Made by a program: the position numbers and the translations under genes. The notes under the pieces are model-generated. The model was not told the origin of the DNA and made no database searches. It was given only the letters and a program-made list of their open reading frames with translations. This document shows positions 22,401 to 35,300 of a stretch of 64,000 bases of DNA, in pieces. This DNA is from Cladopsammia gracilis (lineage: Eukaryota > Cnidaria > Anthozoa > Scleractinia > Dendrophylliidae). Numbering within the stretch: position 1 is the first letter of the stretch; every line of letters starts with the position of its first letter. The stretch lies in assembly GCA_022457155.1 (NCBI GenBank), contig JAJGOT010000273.1:312501-376500 (forward strand), written 5' to 3'.

Positions 22401-24559
22401 ACCACTGATTGAGTTGTTTGGTTTGTTGTTCAAGACTAAAAAACCTCTCGACGGCTTTTCTCGGTTTTAACACCCTTAATATTCAAGATTTTTGGTGAAA
22501 CAGAATAAACATCCAGTAAGTCTCATCTGACAAAGACATAAAAAGACATACATATTTTTCGGCAATTTATTATGGGTTTGTGTATATACAAAAACTGTTG
22601 TCTTGTTTTCGTAATCACGAACAAAAATCCTAACAATTTGCCAATTTTTATAAAAATTTACCGTGTGAAACGCATGCAATAAACGTTTTAGCAACCGTAA
22701 AAACCTCTTTATTTTCGTGACGTCATCGAAATAAACAAACGCGTACTCGCGCCATTTTCGTGTCCATGCCTCGTTCATCAGCCAGTGTGTATCTTCAGTT
22801 TCAAAGCAGAAAACGTCAGGATCATTCTTCTAGATGAAACGCTTAGTCTATTGTCAGGTTATTAATATTGCTAAACATTTTACCGGTACCCATTGAATGC
22901 TCCCCGGGACCGGGCTGTTCAAAGCACGGTTTAGCTAACCCAGGGTTAGCATCACTTTTGATTCCAGTTAAATAATATATCAATGGAGATTTTCCAATAG
23001 TATTTTCCCCTTAGTTTCATTTCTGACTTGTCTTCGCATGTAAGTTATAAGTAGCTTTTGAAAACACTTCTAACAAGAGAAATTAAATCCTCGGTTAAGT
23101 TCTAATCCTGGGTTAGCGTTAACCGGCTTTCGAACAACCGGGCCCTGATCTCTGCCGTTGTTTTCTTAGAGATAATATCATTTTCTCTCTTTACCCGGGC
23201 ATATAAATGGATAAGTGCGACATAATGCTGGGGGTAACCCTGTGATGGACTAGCATCCCATCCAGCGGGTTAAGTAGCAATATTCCTAGTTGCTTCATGC
23301 TAGAGAAACTGGGTTAAGCTCCGTCATATTATTATAATTATATTTCTATGTGAGCATGTTTTATTTTTTGACTTTATTTTAGCATGACCTTCTCTTGTAT
23401 GTTAACGTGAAGTAAAGATCAAAATTTGTAAATGCTTCATAATTTTCCAACAAGAAATTGTTCTTTTCGTTTTTTAAGCTTACCCTAAACGACGCCTTAA
23501 AACCTCCGTTATCGGCAATATTCTCTCCAAGTGTCAGCTTTCCATTAATCTGGAAATAAAGATGTCGAATTAATGAATAAATATAAATAAACCTGTCAAT
23601 TTTTTCTAGCTATCATTGCAAATTTATGTCTGATTTCCGATGTTCCACTGAGTACAGCCGATTTTACTGCAGGTTATATCCTGAAATTAAAGTTTGCAGA
23701 ACCGGGTTCCAAAGAAAAATTTTCCCTTGATAGCTTAGCCCTTAGTAGCTTATTTGGTGTTGAAAAAGGAAACCTTCAATCCTCTATTCTGATTATTCGT
23801 TAAAGGGGCTATGTCGCTAGGTGAGTCTGCGCAATGAGTTCCTGTCATGTGACGTCATCTGACGTCACACATGTCAAATTTCTATTGTTCCCTCCCGGAT
23901 CGCGGCAAGTTTTATCGCGCTTGCACTCGTGTCGAACTACGCGAGGTAAACAAACACACGATCGATTTCACTTTTAAATTCCTCCCCAACTTCCACCACT
24001 ACTGAAAGACATCGAATTTTTCGAAGGTACGGCTAACAAATCGCAGAAATAATTTACCAAAAATCTAGCCAAGTAAATACTCTAACTAATTTGTAAACTT
24101 GAGACCTATCCTTCCACGCAATACGACGGGATGGAACGGATTGCAGCGAATTCGGCAGTAATGGCCGCCAACTTGATAAAAAGCCACCGGACTTTTTTCA
24201 AGTTTTTAGTACCCAGTACTCACCCGCCATCCTCGCGACATAGCCCCTTTAAGAGAGAATACTTCCTTCTTTATGGAAATTTGAAACAAAAAGAAAATGA
24301 CAAATCTAATTTACACACCGGATACTGGTCGCGCACTTTGTACATGGAGTACTGATTTTCAACACATTTTGCCTTAGCACTGAATCCGTCAAGAGAGTCC
24401 TGAGACCACCACTGCGCTGTTAGCTCACCATTTTTGTTGAACTTCCTTCCTGAAAATAAATTCCATAAAAAAGCTGCTTGCGTATGATGATTTGTAAACT
24501 CTGGGTTAGAATTGACCTACGTATTCCGAATGTACCAAATAGATCAACCATTAGTCTTA

Positions 24560-24633
<74 letters not shown>

Positions 24634-24898
24634 GCAGAAATCGGAGATCATGGAGACACGTTCGAAGGAACTTCCGGCGGAAATGAGCCCCTGAAAAAAC
24701 CAATAGGGGCGGCCATTTGGAAGACCGTCTACCAAAAAATCTCAAATTTTACTGCATGTAAACCACAGGACAACCAACACAAACCAAATTAGAATTGCGT
24801 TCTTCGAACACGACTAGTACTACTACTACTACTACTACTACTAGTAGTACTACTACTACTAGTAGTAGTACTACTACTACTACTACTACTACTACTAG

Positions 24899-24954
<56 letters not shown>

Positions 24955-26364
24955 ACTACTACTACTAACCGGAGCGTGTCACAAAAATATCGTGGAATAA
25001 GTCTAACGCCTATCGCTGCCAAAATCTGCAACAACGTGCTGTCCAAATCCCAAATCCTAATTTGCATTTATTTAACTAGCATGCCTTCATTGCCATGTAA
25101 ATGGGTCCAATTAAATAGCCCGCCAAAGAAATGAGTTATGTTTATGAGTCACGTAAGCACCTGTGTTGTCGAATCCGTGGGTGAGTTCATGTCCAAGAAT
25201 TGAACCAATTGCTCCAAAGCTCAATGACCTGAAAGAAAAGTAGAAAACAAACCCACTTGAGAAGAGTTTTTAATTTACATATCAATATAAGACCACGAAT
25301 TTTCACTGATTGTTAAGACCATGAATTTCTTTCTCTTCTTTTATTTTGCAGTTTTTATACACCACCTGACAGGGGAAAAGCAGACAATATGTGTTCGTGT
25401 TGACGAGTCATTCTTGTCTCTCATCAGCTCGACATTTATATACTGGTCTTCTTATGTGTTACTTATGTCTATAGTTTGACACTTTGTCTTACCTGGGACT
25501 TCCCTTGGCGTAGAAAAACGGTGGCTGAAGAATGGCAGCGGGAATAACTACAGGTCAAATTTATAAAGTACGATTACTCAAAGTTAATAAATTAAGTAAT
25601 GATCCGCATAAGAAGGAAAGCGCTGAACGGCATGCAATGCACGATGGAATGTCAACTTTTTCCGTTGTTGCAACTAGTGATTTCATTGGCCTAGACTCAA
25701 AAACCGCTAAAAAGTTAAGGTTCAAGGTGCATTTTCAGTCTAATTTTTTAAGGTTTCAAGTAATCGCACTACATGCAATTTTTAAAAGATATTGTATTTG
25801 GAGAACTTCATCAAAGAAGCAAAACTATTAGCTATTGTCTTCTGCTATTCTGATTGGTTAAGCACAAAAATTTCCTAAAATTTATTTGACGCAAATGGAT
25901 TTTCTTTATTTTCATACTGAAATATAATTATGAACCATCAGTCCTTCCTCTAGATCTATTCTTGAAACCAAAGATATTCTATGTGGGAAAGAGCCAATGC
26001 CGCAAAACAATGAAGCTTATGGTAGTTCTTATGTGCAGCATTACTTAAACTGGTTTGTACAAAATTATCGCCCACCAAAGTTTCTTTTAAAGGGTCGTTT
26101 TACAAACTCATTCATTTTTAAAAATATCCTATTTAGATTTCACCAATCCCAAAGTTTAGGACGTGAAGCTAGAATTCTTCTCGACTACGCTTAAAGGAGG
26201 TATCACGCTTCCCGTTTGCTCTCTCAGGTTTGCGCCGTTCATCCTGTGACGCATGAGCCCTGACTAGGAATTGGCTATTTCATGAATACCACATAAAGAA
26301 ATTACTAGTGACACTGAATCATCGAAACAGCTAAAACTTATATATTGGCCGTTTTTATACTAGA

Positions 26365-26395
<31 letters not shown>

Positions 26396-29300
26396 AACAT
26401 TTGTAGTTCGTCTGGTTATGTGTCTCTAGTATAAGGACGGGCACAAGACGCATTATTCGTCTAGACGAACTATCTTTCGAAATGCGTCGTTCAAGACGCA
26501 TTTCGAAAGATAATTCGTCTAGACGGATAATGCGACTCTAGTATAAAAACGGCCATTGTTGCAACTAATCATATTTTTTTGAAATTTCAAACAAGATTTT
26601 CGGGACAAGTGATTACCTAGCTAAACAAGCCAAAGGCATGTGAACTGGAGTTGAAACGTCATACTCGTAATCACCCTCGTACTCAAACAGACAACGATCG
26701 CGAGCGCTATATTTGAAAAATGATCTCATAAAGCAATTTAATAGAGTATTCGTCCGCGTAAATTTAATTTTAAACATAAACATGGGACCTACTTATTTCA
26801 TTCTCGTTGAAGCTGTACATTGCGTTGATAGTTTGTGGATCCATGGGCCACCTAAATAAATTAGGTAAAGAAACTTAAGTCTTCAGTAGCTTAAACATAT
26901 TTCTGTCCCCCTGAGTGACATGATAATCCATCGCAAGGTTACCCCCGGCATTGTGTCGCCGGCACCCATTCATCCACCTGAGTAAAGAGAGACAATGAGG
27001 GGCAAAGTTTTCTCTCTAACAAAATGACACGATAGCAGATAAAAGGACTCGAGGCACTGACATTCAGGTTTAAAGTTCGATGCGGCAATCCCCAGACCAC
27101 TGTGCCTCCGCAATAAATAAGATAACAGTCGGATGGAATGCGTTCTCTTAGGGTTATTCTTTTCATTTTGTTATGTTGCAGTGGCGATTATAGGGGAGAG
27201 GGCCCAGGGTGCCCGAACCTACTCCTTAATTGTTTCTAAATTCGATATGTTTTCGCTTCAAAGTTTTAATTGGTCTTAATGGAGCAACGGTAGGCTTATG
27301 TGATTGGCAAGGCGTTTTTGTTTAACAACACTAGTAAACAGCTAACAGTGCAAACAATACTTGAGAATCATAAAAAAGGACTTACTCTTCTTTGTCTACA
27401 ACCTTCCTCAGCTTACCCAGCATCCGATGGTGGGCCATTTTTAAAATTTCGATTCTGTTGTGGAAAAGACTGTCTCTCTTTATTTCCACCTAAATATCAG
27501 GAAAACAAAAGAAATTGATAAGGGTATAAATCATGAATTTTATCACGCCAAGTCGTGAATGAAATGATGAGATCTCTCAATTGAAAATATCCTACGAGCC
27601 AGTGGTCCATTGGCATCCAGTAGGAGTTGCTTATCAATTTTTTTATAGCATAAAACGACAAGGAGTATTGTTACTCCCACCTGGCTTGGCCATCACAAGG
27701 TTCTCCCATCATTTTGCCGTTATGCATTGTTAAACCTATCGGTTGCGAGTTTCTAGTCGAAGAAAACAATACGCAGGCAGAGGCTAAGGCACAATTGCAT
27801 AAAAAACAACCGTACAAAAAGTTGGTTTCATGTAACCAATTCCTCCGTGCCAAAGGGTTCCCTCGTGTCTTCTTTTTGCTCATAACTCATAAGTTGGCCT
27901 TCGTCCAGGAGCTCTATAAAAAATTATTTTTCGGGATCGCTTCGATAAAACCTCCAATTATGAAAGTTGACCTTGCTGACTCGAAAAGCAGACATTCATA
28001 CCGGCGAAATGTCGACTTTGCAACCACTCGGTGGTCGCACTTTCACAATTTCATTCGAAAATAACATGTGATTCCGAAAGTACAACACTAAGAAACAAGT
28101 AAGATTCCAAAAAAACTCGAATGTTTTCTTTCAGTGATCTCGCAATGTGAGATAAGTAAATTTACAGAAACAATTTCCTGTTTAACATACTTTCTTTGTA
28201 AGTTGTTTAGACAACATCGCTAGGCGAGTTGCAGGGAAAGATGCATGACTGAACAACTGATCTTCTACTTATCTCTAGGACGTGCGATTACACACTGGGC
28301 GTTTAACGTCGCTCTTCAAACTTGTGTCAATATATACCGTAGAATCCCGGTTATAAGCCCCCCCCCCCTCCCCCCCGATTATAGGCCCACCCAAAACCCT
28401 TATGAAGTTATATATATAAGCCCAGGGCTAATAACCGGGATTCTACGATATGACTTTGTGTTTCAAGATGATCCTATGATTTGTTCGTGTAAAAGGAATT
28501 TATCAGTACTTACATGATCGTACTTTTTGAACCTCTTCTGGAATTTCTTATTGTCAACTAAATAGTGTGGGAACCCAACTTCATCATGCATAGCGTCCGC
28601 CTGGAAATAAAAAGGAAATTGTAATTCCACTGAAAAACCAATTTCAACGCGAGGTAAATACCAGTGAAGGAAGGGCATTAGTAAACGTCTGTTGGTGTAT
28701 ATCTGTGAAAGTATGTTATCTCTTTCCCTTACATTTTTTACTGTAGTCCATAATTAACTATTATAGCGTGAAAGCGCGCAAAATTAGGCGATATCACGCA
28801 AGCTTGAGCTCTATAATAGTTTTATAATTCAGCACATTGATAACAAAGCACAGTTTAAAGAAAAAATATCGAGGCCGGTCCGTCATTTTTGCATTCTCTT
28901 GTCAAAATGCGAAACTTACCTCCATCGTTGGATATACGTCATGTAGACATAGCGTATATCGATAACTTTTTGACCATATTTGGGCAGTGTATCAATGTGT
29001 TGAATTATAATTATAGATATACGTATAATCATATTGGCAAAAGTAATGGCACCTTCTCCATGACCACCGTTTTAGTGTTGTTGTCCATCCACGGAATGGA
29101 GTTGACGTTATCTTTAAACGCGTTGCGAACCTCGATTATCATGTCCTCTGCCTGAGAAATAAAAACCCAGGAAGTTAAAGAACATTTCAACGAAACCCAG
29201 GGCAGGGCTTCTTACGAGTGAATTACCATTGACCTCCTGTAGTAACCAAGTTTGAAATTGTTAAAACGTTCTAACTTCTGTTTTGTAAAACATTAAAAGA

Positions 29301-32300
29301 TACAATGTAACAGCATTAAAAGGAAGTTCTGGTGTGAATCGGCCACACTTTAATGTCAACTCCTCCGCCTTTGATCATATTCAAATGTTACCTTGTGTAT
29401 TATATATGTTAATATTACTATAAATTATTGGGATTTCACTCATAGACTATGAGTTAGAACCACATTTGTATACCATAATACACAGTACTACGTACAGAAA
29501 GCCTGCTTCTTGATAGCTTTCATTTGAATAGTGACACATAAGGATTCCATCCACAGACTCAAAAGTTAGCTACATCACATGACTGAAAGGTTTATCAAAA
29601 ACAACTAGAGTGAAACAAAATATTTTTAACCCGCTTCTCACATCACTGATTATTTTTTTATTCAACTTTGGGTGTCAACAATTGGGAAATTGTAAATAGT
29701 TTATTTTAATTATCTTACAGTTATTTTTAGTAAAAATCAATACACTACACTAAAATTCCTCACCATCTTTTTGCTTTCGTTGCTAAAATGATGCTCCACG
29801 TAAGCTGACCCCAAAATGTCTCCCAAAAGTTCGTTGGTGAAAGTCACACATGTCTTCCAACGTTTCTTCTGACCCTTGGAACCCAGGACCCGCTCTCGAT
29901 ACTTTGTCCGTGCGTCACGATAGGGTTTAGAAAGGAATGAGACCTCGTCTTGAATGACATTCCACACGATGTAGTTTGCAAGGATCCTTAAACAAAAATG
30001 GCAGAATATGAAGAAAACGATATGTGGCTTTTTTCCGAAATGTTGTATTTCCTCTCACTTCTGCGGTAGGTAAGTAAAGGTGAATTCGCACACGATCTAC
30101 AGGAGTCCAATACAACCGGTTTTTTGTAGCATGAAGCAACTAGGAGTATTGCTATCCCCCCTAAATGAGATGCTGGCGTACATGTATCGCAAAAAGTTAC
30201 TTCCAGCATTATGTCGCCAGTACCCATTTATACACCTGGCCCCGTTTTTTAAAAGTTGGATAGCGCTATCCACCGGATAAATCACTATCCAGTGGATAAG
30301 TATTAACAAAATCCTTTGTGTTATCCGCTGGATAGTGATTTATCCAATGGATAGCGCTATCCACCTTTTGAATAACCGGGTCCTGGTGGAGAGAGACAAT
30401 GTGGAGCAAAGGTTCTTGTGTGAGGAAACAACATGACGGTAGAGACTGGGCCTCATCCTGAGGAACTTCAGCTGGTTGAAAGTCGAATGCACTTCCCGCT
30501 ACACCACATGCATATATATACTTTTGCCTAACACTCGTCAGTAGAAGCTCGTTGTTAGGTAGTTACTGCATCACACACTTGATTTAAAGTTGTAGTTTAA
30601 GTCCTGCTCCACATTTTATCTGCTAACCCAGGTGTGTATGTTGCAGGTAAAATCCGTTCTCAGGTTGAATAAGTATTCAATATAAGTTACATATAAATGT
30701 GTACCCAGTATTCAATCTAGGTAAGCTAACCCTAACCCCAGCACTAAGCTAACCATCACCCCTAGCACAAAGATACATGTAGCCAGTGGTATGATGGTTA
30801 TCTATGTGTTAGAGTTAGTTAGGATTAGCTTTGTGTTAAAAGTTAGCTAGGGTTAGCTTTGTGTTAGAGCTACATGTTGTAGCTTTGTGCTGAGGGTAGG
30901 GTTAGATTACCTACATTGAATACTGGGTACACGTTTAACCTAGATTAAATACTGATATAACCTGAGAACGGATTTTACCTGCAACATGTACATTAATAGG
31001 GTAACAATGATCTGTTACGGAAACCTAACAAAAATTCTGGGGGTGACACTGCGATTGATACTGTAACAAATAAATATGCTGTCTAATGGTTCTTTCTTTG
31101 AAATTGCTTTCTAAGATGGAAGTTTATGAACACATCATAGAGCAGTTTTCAATTGGGTATCGAAAGTAATTACACAATTGCTTTGGTTTTGCATTGCTAC
31201 GCTTTGTGATTGGCTAAAAAATCTCGCGCCACTTTCTCGACCAATCAGAAGTAAAACCAAAACCAATCGTGACTTGCTCGCACGCGTTTTCCCGCGCTTG
31301 GCGCCGCCGACATGTAATTGCTTCGAGCTCTGATTGGTTCATTGGATTGTTTACGACTGTTGCGATTGGTCAGAGTTATAACTTTGGTTTTGGTTTTACG
31401 ACACTCAATTGAAAACGGCTCTCTCTAAAGATAAGCTTCTAGAGGAATTGAATTGTAGAAAACTGGAAAACTCTAAAATGTCACAAGTGATGAATTACAT
31501 TAGGGTCAGCGTCAAATTTAACGTAACTGTTGATAAGTTGATAACTATAGAGAATAAGGAACAAATCCCCATACCGTTTGGGTGTTTCTCGGATGATTTT
31601 TGACATGTTTTGAAGATATGGTAGGGCAGGAACAATGATTTCTTCATCTCCTTTAAGTGTTTCGTTGGAAAATATCGAAGATAAATGATGCATCCATGGA
31701 TACTGTGAAGTAAAAGACACAAATGTCAAATTGTATTTTTTTTTTCTTCTCCATTGCAGACAATCCAAATGAACCTTACCCCGGGAGCGTCTTTCAGTAG
31801 CTTATCAATAGTCATTCGGTTGAACCAAGAGTCAGTCTTGTCCGCATCAGGAACACTAACCTAAAGCCATAGAGGAACAAAACAAGACAGTGTCAACATC
31901 ATTGCCTTTGGCAGGCTTCCCCTTACTGAATGCCATTAAAAATCTTAACAACCTTTGGCAGAAAAAAAACGACAAAATGTAATGAATCACTTTATTACTC
32001 GCCATAGGATTCTAGAGTGCAAATGCGCATCAAAATGGGTGTAAATATGGCACGTTATTATACTCTTCTGACCACGCGCTAGGAAAAATACTTTCAGAAA
32101 CTTGAATTTTGAAGATGACTGCCGTATAATAAAAAAACTATTCAGCGAAAAATTGTGTAATACGGCGGGATTTTTGTCCGAGTGAGTTTTTATAACCTCT
32201 ATTTATTCAAGTCAGTGCCCAAGTATTTCGCACTTTAGCGATAATTATGGACACTGTAAATTAAAATACTGAAATAATTCTCCAAACTCGATTCAGGCTA

Positions 32301-35300
32301 CCTAGTTACCTATTTACGTAGGATGACATTTGCGTGGCCAAGTTTTCAGTTCACGTTTAATTTTCCTTACAACACTTCAACCCGCTCATTTAAAACGCCA
32401 TTAAACTATTACGCGCTTTTACTACCCAGTCACCCAATCCCAGAATGGGATTCATACTTACCTTAGCTAATTTCGTTTCAAAGTCCACAATCTCCTCAGC
32501 GCGCTTTTCCATTTCGTCGTCACCTCCAAGAAGCTTTCCGACGGCTGTGATAAACTGCTTGTACGCTTTTATGATCTAAATTGCAACAATTGAGATTTTA
32601 TTGTTCACCCTTGATGCCCGTTAAAGAGTCACCGACCCACCACCACCTACCCACTTTTTATTCTCATTATATCTTTGAATTATTCTAAACCTCCAGCGGC
32701 ATTTGACTCCAGGCAAGAGCCTATCAATCACCCTCGCTCAAGAGATTAATTATGCAGCAGCAAGTGTGGTGTAGTGGCAAAATTTGCGACCAGTTCCATT
32801 TATGGTAAAATTTCCGAGGTCTTATTTTCTACATCCATGTCTCATCTACAAAAGCCTTGTGGTAACTTTTTAGAAGCAAAAGTATTAAACTCGTAAGCTC
32901 GCAAAACGTACGCGCTGTTGGCCATTTTGAGGTCATTTTCTTTATTGTTTGGCCGTCTGACATGCTAATTCAGTTCAATTTTCGCGCGCGTCACACATGA
33001 AAGTCCCGGATGATGTCGCCTCATTCTGGGTGATGGACTGGGCGTCATATGTTGGTCTAGTTTGTGGTTGGCCCGGGTTCGATTCTCGGACTCGGCGTCA
33101 CATGTTGGTCGAGTTTGTGGTTGATTCTCGTCCTTCCTCTGACTTTCCGGGTCCTCCAGTTTTTTCCTCCCTCCTCATAAACCAATTCAATGGCCACAGG
33201 TTTCTCAGTCGCAAGACTGTTACAACCTCGTTAAACAAAGTCGATTATTTATCTTTTTATATTTGACCACAAGGTGACTGAAACGCCGGTAAATCACAAC
33301 AAAACGTACTTTTCGGTAGTAGTTTTATAAATCCAATTCAATGAATTCATTAAATTTACCTTCAAATCATAACAATTTCTGGCAAAATTGGATGTACTTT
33401 AAGTCAGCTTGGTTCCAATAAAAACATTCCAAACTTCGAAATTGTTTACTTGTTCGTGTAGAACGTGGGAGAAGAGAATGCATTGTGAGACCACGACCTG
33501 TGGGTATTTGAATACTTTCAAGTAGTCAAATATCCACTGGTTAAAACTGCCCACAAACCTTTCTAAAAGTCAAATGTTTAGGTGTTTGTACCACGGGAGA
33601 GAGTGATAGTACGTATAATGTACTGATAATTGAAAACCTTTTATAGGTTGACTACAAGCAGTATCTTTCTTTTCGTATTTTTCGTTGGCCCGGGAAGTCT
33701 GATAGAAGACAATCGAATCTTGCGAGTCACTCTTGAATCACAACTCAGGAAAACTGGCGACTCCCTGCAGCCTAATTTTCAGGTGGTTTGTTTTTAATTA
33801 TCAATGCTATCAACCTGCAAAAAGGGTTGAGCCTTAACAACCAATTCAACTAAAATCTGTTGAGATTAAAACGACGGTTTTCAATTTAACGCGCTGTTGA
33901 TTCATTTACAAACATTATCGTAAATTTTCTTTAATTCTTACCTTTGGACTGTCAAAATACACCTCTCTGGATAGACTTGGTCCAGATTGGTCTATCTGGT
34001 GGTAGAAAAAGGTAGATCGTTAACTGATCATACAATTGTTGTGCTTAGCGTTTGTCGTATACCGCGAAAAACCACAAATTGTCCCGAGGAACCCTCTCAG
34101 AAGCTCCTCTGATTACTCTGATCAAGTGGCTCCCCCGACCGACGCTCCCGGGGGCATACCTAGCGACACTCAGAGTCCCTGTCCCATTAGAGTCTATTCT
34201 GTGGCCAATGATATTGATATTGATATTGATGTTGTGAACGGGTCATTGTGCAATCTATTTGCGCTGGCTTTCTATGCTGGCGACATTTAGATCGTTGCAC
34301 CGTGCTGATGAGTTGCAATAACAACGAAACAGCTGTCCACGGTTACGATCCTACTTTATCGGTTTCGGTCGTGATGGTGTCTCGCAAATTTTACTTTTTT
34401 ACGTGGTCAGGTCAGCCTTGCAATTCATTGTTTTTGTTCATTCATTTTTTGGCTGGTTAGGTCTCTCGTAGATCCTACGTATCATTAGCAGCATTATCGT
34501 TTGCGGTCTTCTGCAGTTTACTTTTATTTCTATATATTTTAGGACCGTTGGTCTTTTCAGATCCGATATGCTGTGTTTTCTTTCAGCATGGTTTTGCCCA
34601 TGCGTTTAAATGTTTAGATCGGCTTTGTCCATCTACATTTCAATTTGCGAGACATCTTTGCGATACACTGTGGGCTCCTTGTTCCCCGAAACAGGTGATG
34701 TGGCACGCGTGTTTCGGGTGACAAGTGAGTACATAGTACGGAACCTGATTTGTGAACGGGTCATTGTGCAGTCTATTTGCGCTGGCTTTCTATGCTGGCA
34801 ACATTTAGATCGTAACACCGTGCTGATGAGTTGCAATAACAACGAAACAATTGTCCACGGTTACGATCCTACTTTATCGGTTTCTGTCGTGATGGTGTCT
34901 CGCAAATTTTCCTTTTTTACGTGGTCAGATCAGCCTTGCAGTTCATTGTTTTTACCTTATCTTAGTCTATTTTTGCAAATGCAAAACACGCGATCCCAAT
35001 ATGCATGTACCTTGTGAACCCTTTTAACTCCCCTTTAAACTTGGCCTTCCTTAAATGAATTCACAGTGGAACTGTTTCAAGCACTTTCAATTTGCAATGA
35101 AGTATATGTAATAATAAAGGATTACTATGGCGCCATATCGATGAGCTCATGGCGCTTTACAGCACAATAGTTCAAACAAAAATAAAATTCAAAAATTTAC
35201 ATCAGTGATAAAAAATAAAATATATAAAAACATTAACTGAAATTCATATCTTAATATTTACAATATATAGATTACATTATTCTAGGGACAGTACTTCATT

